Part shown: positions 1 to 5,554 of the stretch, piece after piece
Layout: the number at the start of each line of letters is the position of its first letter
Position numbering within the stretch: the stretch's first letter is position 1
NCBI GenBank assembly: GCA_002367255.1
Contig: DFBD01000109.1
Location: forward strand, 6,480 to 12,218
Direction: 5' to 3'
Source: Rhodobacterales bacterium UBA3089
GTDB lineage: Bacteria; Pseudomonadota; Alphaproteobacteria; Rhodobacterales; Rhodobacteraceae
DNA: 5,739 nt
Notes under the pieces: generated by a model
Told to the model about the DNA's origin: nothing
The model's input: the letters and a program-made list of their open reading frames with translations, nothing else
Databases searched by the model: none
Made by a program: the position numbers and the translations under genes

Positions 1-207
1 CCGGTACTAATGGACGCTGCGTCAGCCGCCCAGCAGGCAGGCAGCACCGGCATTGCCCAGCAACTTCGCAAGACGATAACGGTCCATTCTGGCCGCACGT
101 CGCGTCTGTCTGATCGCACCCCCGCGCCCGAACAAAAGAGCGCAGAAATTGACCGCGAAGGCATCCTGTCGCGCTTGTATGCCTGCCGTTGTAGCGTGGT
201 CACATAA
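1..207 (+). CDS. Small hypothetical ORF, possibly 5'-truncated by the window edge
   Basis: The reading frame is open from base 1 and ends at TAA 205-207. The only ATG in the window is at 10 (65 residues). No Shine-Dalgarno can be seen in the nine bases before it, and the codons upstream (CCG GTA CTA) are open, so the true start may lie outside the window. The product is polar, rich in Ala, Gln, Ser and Arg, with no membrane segment or signal peptide, and ends in a Cys-containing tail (YACRCSVVT). I do not recognise a family. The best support that it is translated is the junction with the next ORF: its stop TAA overlaps the next ATG as TAATG, a usual sign of translational coupling. It could still be a chance open frame. 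Confidence 0.4.
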   Translation, partial: PVLMDAASAAQQAGSTGIAQQLRKTITVHSGRTSRLSDRTPAPEQKSAEIDREGILSRLYACRCSVVT

Positions 208-524
208 TGGATCACAATGTAAAATCGTTGCTGTACGTGGTCGAAGCTGGCACGGTCCAATTGAAACAACTTGTCGCGCGGCTTGACCATGAACCCGACT
301 CTAAGTTGGAACCCATTTTGCGATCTATTGCAAAAGAGGCGGACACCCTGAGCGCTGGCCTGACTCGCTTGTCAGCCCACGCCGAAACATTGCCAGAATC
401 GGTGGCTGAAGAACAAGATCAACCCGCCTATGACCCCGAACTTTTTGAGGCCATCAATCTGGCAGCATTCGCCTGCCAACGCGGGTTTTGCGACCAATGC
501 GGCGGCGTGAAGCCCGCTCACTAA
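207..524 (+). CDS. Hypothetical 105-residue protein with C-terminal cysteine cluster
   Basis: ATG at 207 overlaps the upstream stop (TAATG). No clear Shine-Dalgarno precedes it, so translation probably depends on coupling. The protein is soluble and mostly predicted-helical by eye: residues about 1-70 alternate hydrophobic and charged positions (KSLLYVVEAG, LKQLVARLDH, EADTLSAGLTRL), compatible with a helical bundle or short coiled coil. An acidic stretch (AEEQDQPAYDPE) follows, then a tail with Cys90, Cys95 and Cys98 (CQRGFCDQC). The Cys trio could bind a metal but lacks an obvious fourth ligand other than the terminal His. The family is not recognised. It is followed by a terminator-like hairpin at 562-590, so the two-ORF unit 1-524 may be the end of an operon that begins upstream of the window. 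Confidence 0.6.
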   Translation: MDHNVKSLLYVVEAGTVQLKQLVARLDHEPDSKLEPILRSIAKEADTLSAGLTRLSAHAETLPESVAEEQDQPAYDPELFEAINLAAFACQRGFCDQCGGVKPAH

Positions 525-526
525 AT

Positions 527-555
527 TCCTGTCCGCGTCCCGACCGCAGACAGGA
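527..555 (+). other. Hairpin with 15-base loop and internal direct repeat
   Basis: TCCTGTC (527-533) is perfectly complementary to GACAGGA (549-555), giving a 7-bp stem. The 15-base loop contains TCCCGACCG (538-546), which recurs at 557-565 just after the stem, a 9-bp direct repeat at 19-bp spacing. This starts three bases after the stop of the 105-residue ORF and precedes the terminator-like hairpin. It may be an RNA stem in the 3' UTR or a protein-binding site; no T-run follows. Confidence 0.35.
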
Positions 556-561
556 CTCCCG

Positions 562-590
562 ACCGTCGCCCCTAACGGGGCGATGGTTTT
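562..590 (+). terminator. Putative rho-independent terminator after the 105-residue ORF
   Basis: The core TCGCCCC-TAAC-GGGGCGA (566-583) is a perfect 7-bp stem with a TAAC tetraloop. Outside it, ACC pairs with GGT across one G-U pair, extending the helix to 562-587 (11 pairs). It is followed by TTTT (587-590, the first T in the stem). The T-run is short, so efficiency is uncertain. Its position between two ORF pairs fits a terminator or attenuator. Confidence 0.5.
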
Positions 591-610
591 AACCCCACAT
601 CCAGCCCGAC

Positions 611-638
611 ATGGAGACCAATATGAAAGAAACTTAAC
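611..638 (+). promoter_or_regulatory. Shine-Dalgarno and 4- to 8-codon mini-ORF ahead of the 132-residue ORF
   Basis: GGAG at 613-616 lies six bases before ATG 623, ideal spacing, but that ATG opens only MKET before TAA 635-637. An in-frame ATG at 611 would give METNMKET. The ATG of the long ORF follows at 639, one base after the stop, and sits 22 bases from GGAG, too far for direct use. The arrangement suggests translation of a minigene followed by re-initiation at 639. Alternatively the weak AAAGAAA at 626-631 serves 639 directly. Confidence 0.35.
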
Positions 639-1037
639 ATGACTCCTGATCTTACAATCGCACAACGTAGCGCAATACTCACGGGCATTCATTCTGCGCT
701 TGGAATCCCCCTAACGGGGGCGAGTGCTGAACAATTAAAAATCGCAGTTTACGCCGAAATAATCGCCTTTGCGGACGATGTTCCGGGCACTTTGCTTCTG
801 GCTGAGGCTGTTGATTATGCTATTCGAAAGCGTACCGAAACAGCCTTCACTATTGATGCCGGTTCGCTGATCAAGAAACACGGGTTCAGTATGACAAGGC
901 GGGCGTTGATGCTGGCGGGCGTCAGCCCGGTTGAACGCGGCACTAAAGTGATTTGGGCAATCGGCGATTCCGGTAAACATGACCCCGTTTTGGCCCTAGA
1001 TTCTGATCTTCTTGAAAAATGGATGCAACCAGAATGA
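639..1037 (+). CDS. Hypothetical 132-residue protein, possible DNA-binding segment
   Basis: The ORF runs from ATG 639 to TGA 1035-1037. The protein is soluble with no signal or membrane helix. Residues about 6-45 look helical (IAQRSAILTGIHSALG, AEQLKIAVYAEIIAFADD), as do 50-66. The segment at 75-95 (GSLIKKHGFSMTRRALMLAG) has the hydrophobic spacing and basic residues of a possible helix-turn-helix, a weak inference. No family is recognised. The start is inferred: no good Shine-Dalgarno lies close to 639, and a mini-ORF with a good one ends one base upstream. Its stop overlaps the next start as ATGA, so the two are co-translated. Two small hairpins of the recurrent tetraloop type (707-720 and 916-929) lie inside the coding sequence, encoding IPLTGAS and AGVSPV. 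Confidence 0.7.
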   Translation: MTPDLTIAQRSAILTGIHSALGIPLTGASAEQLKIAVYAEIIAFADDVPGTLLLAEAVDYAIRKRTETAFTIDAGSLIKKHGFSMTRRALMLAGVSPVERGTKVIWAIGDSGKHDPVLALDSDLLEKWMQPE

Positions 1038-1327
1038 AAAATTACACACTTGGGAAACTGGGGACATTTTACACCCATTGGGGCGAAGCTCATTTCGTCA
1101 CGCTTCCCTGTTCGGTTTTGTCATACGAATCCGACTTCTTGCTTGAATGCCATGATGCCGATGATCTGCGCACCGTTCTAGTAAGGCACGCGTTAGCGTG
1201 CCCCGGCGTCGATGTGGAATCTTGTCTGAAATGGGCGCTGGAGGGCGCGGATAGTGTCTTGAACGCCAGCCAAGTCCGGTCTGGCGGGCACGTCATAGGC
1301 GTGGATGAAGCATGGCTGGCCTATTGA
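1034..1327 (+). CDS. Hypothetical 97-residue protein, ATGA-coupled to the ORF before it
   Basis: I prefer ATG 1034: it overlaps the preceding TGA as ATGA and has GGA at 1021-1023 about ten bases upstream. An in-frame ATG at 1019 would add MDATR but has no ribosome-binding sequence before it. The product (MKNYTLGKLG to VDEAWLAY) is soluble, mixed alpha/beta by eye, with a GTFYTHWGEAHFVTL beginning, an acidic centre (ECHDADD) and a C-terminal VIGVDEAWLAY. I recognise no family. A perfect 7-bp hairpin with a GTTA loop (1185-1202) lies in the coding sequence. No T-rich terminator follows directly, only a GC hairpin at 1338-1364. Confidence 0.65.
   Translation: MKNYTLGKLGTFYTHWGEAHFVTLPCSVLSYESDFLLECHDADDLRTVLVRHALACPGVDVESCLKWALEGADSVLNASQVRSGGHVIGVDEAWLAY
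1185..1202. repeat. GTTA-loop hairpin inside the 97-residue ORF
   Basis: GGCACGC (1185-1191) and GCGTGCC (1196-1202) form a perfect 7-bp stem around GTTA. On the other strand the loop reads TAAC, the same loop as the hairpins at 566-583, 707-720 and 3573-3588. It is the clearest member of a recurrent hairpin class in this window that is not tied to gene ends. Confidence 0.5.
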
Positions 1328-1337
1328 AAAAGAAAGG

Positions 1338-1364
1338 CGGCGGGGACACTACCACCCACCGCCG
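1338..1364 (+). other. GC-rich hairpin after the 97-residue ORF
   Basis: CGGCGG (1338-1343) pairs with CCGCCG (1359-1364). Two further G-C pairs are possible past a bulged A at 1358. It lies 10 bases after stop 1327 in an A/G-rich context and is followed by ATCAGAAATTT, not a T-run. It is more likely a 3'-end stabilising stem than an intrinsic terminator. Confidence 0.3.
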
Positions 1365-1700
1365 ATCAGAAATTTGCGCTACTAAACGTTCCTTTTCTTA
1401 CCACGGTTAAGCGACAAATGCAAGCAGAACCCTCGAAAGGGTCATGTTTTCATGGTGATAAGCTGAGTTTGAAGAAAGTTTAGCAGAGAGTGAATTTCTT
1501 CTTGACTTTTGCTTCCAGCCGTGGGTCGAAAATGACTCGACAAGCGAATCATAACCTGTTAGACAGGGCCTAAATCCGGGACCACATCCCGGCAATTTTG
1601 CACCGCGCCTTAGGCGTAATACTAAACGTGCAAGCCAAAAATTGCTTTTGTTTTGACGCGGAAATTCCGTGAAGGGCGAAGCTATGTTTGGTCTGTAACC
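1365..1700. other. Non-coding stretch with a run of small hairpins
   Basis: I find no convincing gene here. Hairpins in order are ACCCT-CGAA-AGGGT (1429-1442), GTCGA/TCGAC (1525-1529 with 1537-1541), CCTGT-TAG-ACAGG (1555-1567), CCGGGA-CCACA-TCCCGG followed by CAATTTT (1576-1599), and CGCC-TTA-GGCG (1606-1616). A longer pairing GCCTAA/TTAGGC (1568-1573 with 1610-1615) would enclose the fourth. CGGAA-A-TTCCG (1659-1669) is an 11-bp dyad just after a TTGACG (1653-1658) and could be an operator. I could not find a -10 at proper distance. The stretch may be a structured leader or a small RNA controlling the replication gene. tRNA and tmRNA signatures are absent. Confidence 0.35.
1576..1599 (+). 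terminator. Terminator-like hairpin in the leader of the replication gene
   Basis: CCGGGA (1576-1581) and TCCCGG (1587-1592) form a perfect 6-bp stem with a CCACA loop, followed by CAATTTT. It lies about 120 bases before the replication gene, so it would act as an attenuator or end an upstream short RNA. The stem is short and the T-run has only four residues. Confidence 0.35.
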
Positions 1701-1702
1701 AT

Positions 1703-1708
1703 AAGGAG
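1703..1708 (+). promoter_or_regulatory. Strong ribosome binding site of the replication gene
   Basis: AAGGAG is eight bases before ATG 1717, by far the best Shine-Dalgarno in the window. It fixes the start of the large gene and suggests efficient, independent translation, in contrast with the coupled small ORFs upstream. Confidence 0.85.
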
Positions 1709-1716
1709 AATATTAC

Positions 1717-4700
1717 ATGGCGAAAGCTGCCAACGAAACGACCAAAAAAACACTGGAAGAGATTGAAGCTCTTTTTCAGAACCCTAACACCCAAATTGAA
1801 CGCGTGTTTGATTCTCAGATCGCCTATCAACAGGCCGAAGGAACTCCTCTTGAACAAGGGCCATGCCACGACATTCAGGTTCAAATCGACCGCTGGACAA
1901 AAGACCCAACCGGCGAATGGATTCTAGACTGGGAGGCGGCACGGAAACGTGCGCAGGGTGCGCGCCCGCATGTGGTGGCAGATGAAGAGGGAGAAACGGA
2001 AACTTCTGAGGAAGATTCAGACCAGAAAACAAACAAAGTTACAAAAATAGGTGACGCGGACTTGCTGGGTGAAGATCACCCGGAAATGCAGGAGCTGCTG
2101 GACCGAAACTTCGTATTCATGACAGGCAACATATACGGCCAAAACGACCGCAGAAACACTCAGGACGGTGACTGGAAACGTATGGAAATGTCGCTGCTGG
2201 CTTGGCTGGTCGGCGTGGACAAAGGTAAAAATTCGTGGGGACTTGCCCGCCACCCGGAAGCCAAACGCAAGGAAGGTGCATCAATTGTGTTTGCGGAGAC
2301 GATTGGCGGGTCCCGTAAGGACGCGGCGGCGAAGGAAATGCAAAGCATTGGTCTGGACATTGACTCCGGGGCAAAGGCTGAAAAGGTTAAAGCCAAACTG
2401 GTGAAACAGGGAATCTTTTCCATTCTATACACGTCATTCAACCACAAAAAGACTGAGTTGATTCTGAAGCACGACGACATTGTGCGCAAAATGAAGTTGG
2501 ACGACACACCAAACCGCGCACACGTGCAGCAATATCTGCGGGAGCACCACAAGGACCGATTCGACGAATCTTTCATCAACAGTATCGAAGTAATTAACTT
2601 CCGTAAGCAGACGAAAGATGGGCTTCGTGTCGTCCTGAAGACTGATCCTCTGGATAAGTTCCGCATCATAATTCCACTGTGGGAACCTGTGACTCTTTCA
2701 GACCTCGCGCCAACGGTTGCGGCGTGGAAAGACGTGTGGGCTGACCTTGTATGCGGTGTTGCAGTAAATATGCTCGACATATCATTTGACGCAACGTCTT
2801 GCGACGTGAACCGGGGTTTCTACACGCCACGTCACCCGGCTGGTGGGGAGTGGGACTGTGCTGTTATTCAGGGACGCCCGTTGCGGATTGGGGATATTGA
2901 GCCGTACAGCAAAGCAACGTATGTAAAAAATCGTGGTGAGCCTGAAGACCCGTTCATGGAAGGAACGTCCGGCGACGGTGCCGACGACCGGGAAACGTAT
3001 CATTCGCCGGGTGGGCTTAACCTGAATCGTTGGCATACCAAGCACAAAGAACGGTTCAATATCGCTGACGTCCTTGAGACGTACTGCCATGATAAGCTCC
3101 GCAAGGCCGGTGGCGAGAAGGTTGGCACTGTCCACATAGAATGCCCGTTCGAGCACGAGCATACGTCAGAAGGTGGTACCGCCACCATGGCAATGAATCC
3201 TGACGCCAATTCAGAGTACGGGTACTGGACTATATTCTGTAAGCATGACGCATGTCAGGGGCGCAATAAGCTGGAATTTCTCCAGCGTATGCTTGAGGAT
3301 GGGTGGTTTGAGGAGTCGTTGTTGAAGGACGATGCTTGGAATCTTGGGGCGGCTGATGATGACGAGCCTGAGCAAACATCACAGTCATCCGATGACATTG
3401 CATCCGCAGTCTCTGATCTTGATGACGACTCCAGCGATGACAGTATCCGCGCAGTAGTCCGCCCATTTGCCAAGAAAAATGCAGATGCGGCGACTTTTGG
3501 GCGTCTGAAAAATGCTATTGCTGATCGGGTACCGCTGACCAAGCCAGAGGTTGGAAAACTGATCAAAGAGGAGCGCGCTAACGCGCGCGCAACAGCACGC
3601 AAAAAGAACAAGGATGGGCCATTGCGAACGGACTCCGGGTTCGAAACACTGGTGGATATGACTAAAAAGAAACTTGCCAAGGAAAACGAAAAAGACCCGT
3701 TCCTGTTTGGATATATTGAGCAACCCATTGATCTGCGGGAACGGGCAGATGGTGGTGTGCGCGTCAAGACGTTGACTTACGACGGGTTGTCCGAAGTAAT
3801 TTCGCGCACCGTGAAGTATGAAAAGCCAGTTGGCGACGGCAATTATATTAGCGCACCGCCGCCGGATGAAGTGGTTAAAAACATTCACCACCAAGATTTG
3901 ACTGAATACACTCGGGCTTTGCGCGGTATTGCTGAGGCACCATTCTTTGACAAAGATGCCAACTTAGTCAGCGAAACGGGTTACCATTCAGAATCCCAAG
4001 TATACCTGTCTATGCCACCGGGTTTTGAAGTGGCGCGCGTGAGCGCGAACCCTTCCGATGAAGAACTTGCCCGATGCCGCGAACTTTTCTTGGAGGTGCT
4101 GGGGGATTTCCCCTTTGACGGGATGACCCCGGAGGAAATTGCAGACGGGAAAAGCCCCTCATTTGCCAACGCCGTTGGCATGATGGCCTTGCCGTTCATG
4201 CGCGAAATGATCGACGAGCCGACTCCGGGGCACTTGGTAAATAAGCCTGCCCCCGGTACCGGGGCCGGATTGTTGTTGGATGTCACTGCAATCGTTTGGA
4301 CCGGAAAGGTGGCAACGATGATGACCATTCCCAAGCGGAAGGAGGAAATCGGCAAAACCATTATCGCTAAATTGCGTTCCGGTGCGTCCTATCTGTGTTT
4401 TGATAATATTCCCGATAATCTGGATTCTGATGATCTGGCTATGGCGCTCGCCCAAGGGTCTATCGACGCGCGTGTTTTGGGCAAGAATGACGCAAGTGCA
4501 GTGGACGATGTCGAAGTGTCTGCAACGTGGATTTTCACTGGCAACAACGTCACCATGTCAGGCGAACTTTTGCGGCGTATGGTCATGATCAGCCTTAATG
4601 CAGGCATGGCATCCCCTGAGAAACGAGGGGGCTGGCGACACGGCAACCTGAAACAGTGGACCAAAGAACACCGTTCGGAACTGGTCTGGGCATGTTTGAC

Positions 4701-5277
4701 GATCATTCAGAAGTGGATAGCGGGGGGGCGTCAGCCCCTTGTCAGTGATGCCCGGAAGGGTTCGTTTGATGAGTGGCTTGCCTGTGTCGGTGGCGTGTTG
4801 CGTGATGCCGGAATCGAAAACTTCTATGGCAACGAAGACGAGCTTAAAGAGGCGGCCTCAGATGCCGAAGACGACGGGTTGTCTCAACTGGCGAGTGTGC
4901 TTGCGGACTATCTGCCGGGGCAGGAATTCTATATCTCCGGCGACGGAAATGCGATCATTGATATACTGAATAATGGCCCGGATGGGCGTGCCATCCTGAT
5001 TCCTAAATGGGGCCACTTGGACGGTATGTACAGCAATGTGCAGCGCCTTGGCACGAGCTTTAAAAAGTTCGCTGGTAAGCCGCAAATTGCGCGGCGAACC
5101 ACCAACGCCGGTTATGTCACTGTCGAAATTGGATTTACGCAGGGATACAATGCGAACCGCAAATGCAACTTCTATCGGTTGAAGATGCGGCTTCCCAGCG
5201 CAAAAGAGTGGATTGAAGTGGTGCCAGCAGACAAAGGCAGCCCGGAATGGGCGGCGTGGCAGGCGATTTGCGGGTAG
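1717..5277 (+). CDS. Replication protein: AEP-type primase, zinc finger and SF3-like helicase fusion
   Basis: This 1186-residue cytoplasmic protein probably initiates replication of the element by priming and unwinding. Residues about 120-395 fit an archaeo-eukaryotic-type primase: GLDIDSG with Asp214 and Asp216, SFNH with His243, KFRIIIPL with Arg316, and a late acidic motif around Asp354/Asp358 followed by NRGFYTPRH. Residues about 470-530 fit a CHC2-like zinc finger: CPFEH (Cys476, His480) and CKHDACQGR (Cys508, His510, Cys513). An acidic then basic linker follows (about 545-640). Residues about 800-1045 form an AAA+/SF3-like helicase: Walker A-like PAPGTGAG (844-851), Walker B YLCFDN (Asp896, Asn897), sensor GNN (942-944), arginine pair 953-954, and the KRGGWRHGNL to SFDEWLACVGG stretch I associate with mobile-element primase-helicases. 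The Walker A lysine is missing (Ala850). The last codons, TGC GGG TAG, are the first copy of the downstream repeat. Domain calls are from recall, not a search. Confidence 0.88.
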   Translation: MAKAANETTKKTLEEIEALFQNPNTQIERVFDSQIAYQQAEGTPLEQGPCHDIQVQIDRWTKDPTGEWILDWEAARKRAQGARPHVVADEEGETETSEEDSDQKTNKVTKIGDADLLGEDHPEMQELLDRNFVFMTGNIYGQNDRRNTQDGDWKRMEMSLLAWLVGVDKGKNSWGLARHPEAKRKEGASIVFAETIGGSRKDAAAKEMQSIGLDIDSGAKAEKVKAKLVKQGIFSILYTSFNHKKTELILKHDDIVRKMKLDDTPNRAHVQQYLREHHKDRFDESFINSIEVINFRKQTKDGLRVVLKTDPLDKFRIIIPLWEPVTLSDLAPTVAAWKDVWADLVCGVAVNMLDISFDATSCDVNRGFYTPRHPAGGEWDCAVIQGRPLRIGDIEPYSKATYVKNRGEPEDPFMEGTSGDGADDRETYHSPGGLNLNRWHTKHKERFNIADVLETYCHDKLRKAGGEKVGTVHIECPFEHEHTSEGGTATMAMNPDANSEYGYWTIFCKHDACQGRNKLEFLQRMLEDGWFEESLLKDDAWNLGAADDDEPEQTSQSSDDIASAVSDLDDDSSDDSIRAVVRPFAKKNADAATFGRLKNAIADRVPLTKPEVGKLIKEERANARATARKKNKDGPLRTDSGFETLVDMTKKKLAKENEKDPFLFGYIEQPIDLRERADGGVRVKTLTYDGLSEVISRTVKYEKPVGDGNYISAPPPDEVVKNIHHQDLTEYTRALRGIAEAPFFDKDANLVSETGYHSESQVYLSMPPGFEVARVSANPSDEELARCRELFLEVLGDFPFDGMTPEEIADGKSPSFANAVGMMALPFMREMIDEPTPGHLVNKPAPGTGAGLLLDVTAIVWTGKVATMMTIPKRKEEIGKTIIAKLRSGASYLCFDNIPDNLDSDDLAMALAQGSIDARVLGKNDASAVDDVEVSATWIFTGNNVTMSGELLRRMVMISLNAGMASPEKRGGWRHGNLKQWTKEHRSELVWACLTIIQKWIAGGRQPLVSDARKGSFDEWLACVGGVLRDAGIENFYGNEDELKEAASDAEDDGLSQLASVLADYLPGQEFYISGDGNAIIDILNNGPDGRAILIPKWGHLDGMYSNVQRLGTSFKKFAGKPQIARRTTNAGYVTVEIGFTQGYNANRKCNFYRLKMRLPSAKEWIEVVPADKGSPEWAAWQAICG
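3573..3588. repeat. TAAC-loop hairpin in the linker region of the replication gene
   Basis: GCGCGC (3573-3578), TAAC, GCGCGC (3583-3588) form a perfect 6-bp stem inside the codons for EERANARAT, the basic linker between zinc finger and helicase. The loop is identical to those at 573-576 and 712-715. Confidence 0.4.
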
Positions 5278-5327
5278 TTTGCCGGATTTGCGGGTAGTTT
5301 GCGGGTAGTTGATTTAAACTACCCGCA
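5269..5327 (+). repeat. Iteron cluster A: three direct and one inverted copy of TGCGGGTAG
   Basis: Direct copies start at 5269, 5289 and 5300; an inverted copy (CTACCCGCA) occupies 5319-5327. The first two lie in an 18-bp identical block, GATTTGCGGGTAGTTTGC (5265-5282 and 5285-5302), at 20-bp period, so the end of the coding sequence with its TAG stop has been duplicated. Extended to TGCGGGTAGTT the match is perfect in all four. Confidence 0.9.
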
Positions 5328-5335
5328 TCTTTTAT
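5300..5335 (+). terminator. Terminator of the replication gene built from two opposed iterons
   Basis: TGCGGGTAGTT (5300-5310) and AACTACCCGCA (5317-5327) form a perfect 11-bp stem around GATTTA, followed by TCTTTTAT. It begins 23 bases after the stop of the replication gene. The stem consists entirely of iteron sequence, so the same bases would serve as protein-binding site in DNA and as terminator in RNA. Confidence 0.65.
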
Positions 5336-5338
5336 ACT
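5309..5338 (+). promoter_or_regulatory. Possible promoter reading into the iteron array
   Basis: TTGATT (5309-5314) and TATACT (5333-5338) are separated by 18 bases, matching 4 of 6 and 5 of 6 positions of the sigma-70 consensus. The -35 overlaps the loop and one arm of the iteron hairpin, so iteron-bound protein would be expected to affect it. No ORF of note follows, so any transcript would be a non-coding or origin-activating RNA. Confidence 0.3.
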
Positions 5339-5363
5339 GTTAAACCAATGTATTAGAGATACT

Positions 5364-5390
5364 TGCGGGTAGTGCGGGTAGTGCGGGTAG
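5364..5390 (+). repeat. Iteron cluster B: three tandem TGCGGGTAG copies at 9-bp period
   Basis: Perfect head-to-tail copies occupy 5364-5372, 5373-5381 and 5382-5390 with no spacer, then TT. It is the only place where copies abut directly in the + orientation. It is mirrored by the tandem pair in the other orientation at 5488-5505. Confidence 0.92.
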
Positions 5391-5505
5391 TTGAGTGTGA
5401 TCTTTAAGGGGGAGAATCTTTTTTTTTTACTGTGATGGATGCAGCGGAAATAAAAATTATATTCTGGCCCCCCTCGTTCGCCCCCAACTACCCGCACTAC
5501 CCGCA
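5373..5505. repeat. Perfect 21-bp inverted repeat around an AT-rich centre
   Basis: Bases 5373-5393 are exactly complementary to 5485-5505 (two tandem iterons plus TTG on each side), separated by 91 bases. Inside, AGGGGGAGAAT (5407-5417) can pair with ATTCT and CCCCCT of 5461-5474 past a two-base GG bulge, so a long interrupted cruciform or single-strand hairpin is possible. The loop carries the T10 tract and the A/T-only run. Confidence 0.75.
5488..5505 (-). repeat. Iteron cluster C: two tandem inverted copies
   Basis: CTACCCGCA is repeated at 5488-5496 and 5497-5505, directly abutting. It is the counterpart of cluster B across the AT-rich segment. Confidence 0.9.
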
Positions 5506-5554
5506 AAACAGGACTTCAGGGCACTAATAGCCGTATAAATAAGGGTTATGAGGT

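Noticed and set aside
1407..1595. 62-residue minus-strand ORF in the non-coding gap
   Set aside because: No ribosome binding site seen, Ser/Arg-rich composition without pattern, and it overlaps the hairpin run.
1520..1600. tRNA or tmRNA fragment as integration site
   Set aside because: CGAATC looked like a T-arm, but no acceptor stem, anticodon arm or CCA end could be aligned.
1380..1629. TACTAAACGT direct repeat (1380-1389 and 1620-1629) as attachment-site or insertion flanks
   Set aside because: Several 10-bp repeats are expected by chance in a window this size, and no integrase or element ends accompany it.
2160..2780. 206-residue minus-strand ORF
   Set aside because: Lies entirely opposite the primase domain of the replication gene, which has strong motif support; composition is that of an antisense shadow.
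4164..4180. TGCCAAC-GCC-GTTGGCA hairpin within the replication gene
   Set aside because: Perfect 7-bp stem but isolated, with a different loop from the recurrent class; may be chance in a long gene.
4251..4264. 14-bp perfect palindrome CCCCGGTACCGGGG at the Walker A-like codons
   Set aside because: Fully explained by the Pro-Gly-Thr-Gly codons in GC-rich use; no matching sites elsewhere to suggest an operator.
5135..5506. 123-residue minus-strand ORF with NYPHYPHYP stretch
   Set aside because: Most of it is antisense to the end of the replication gene, and the rest is a translation of the iterons; no ribosome binding site and no domain-like composition.
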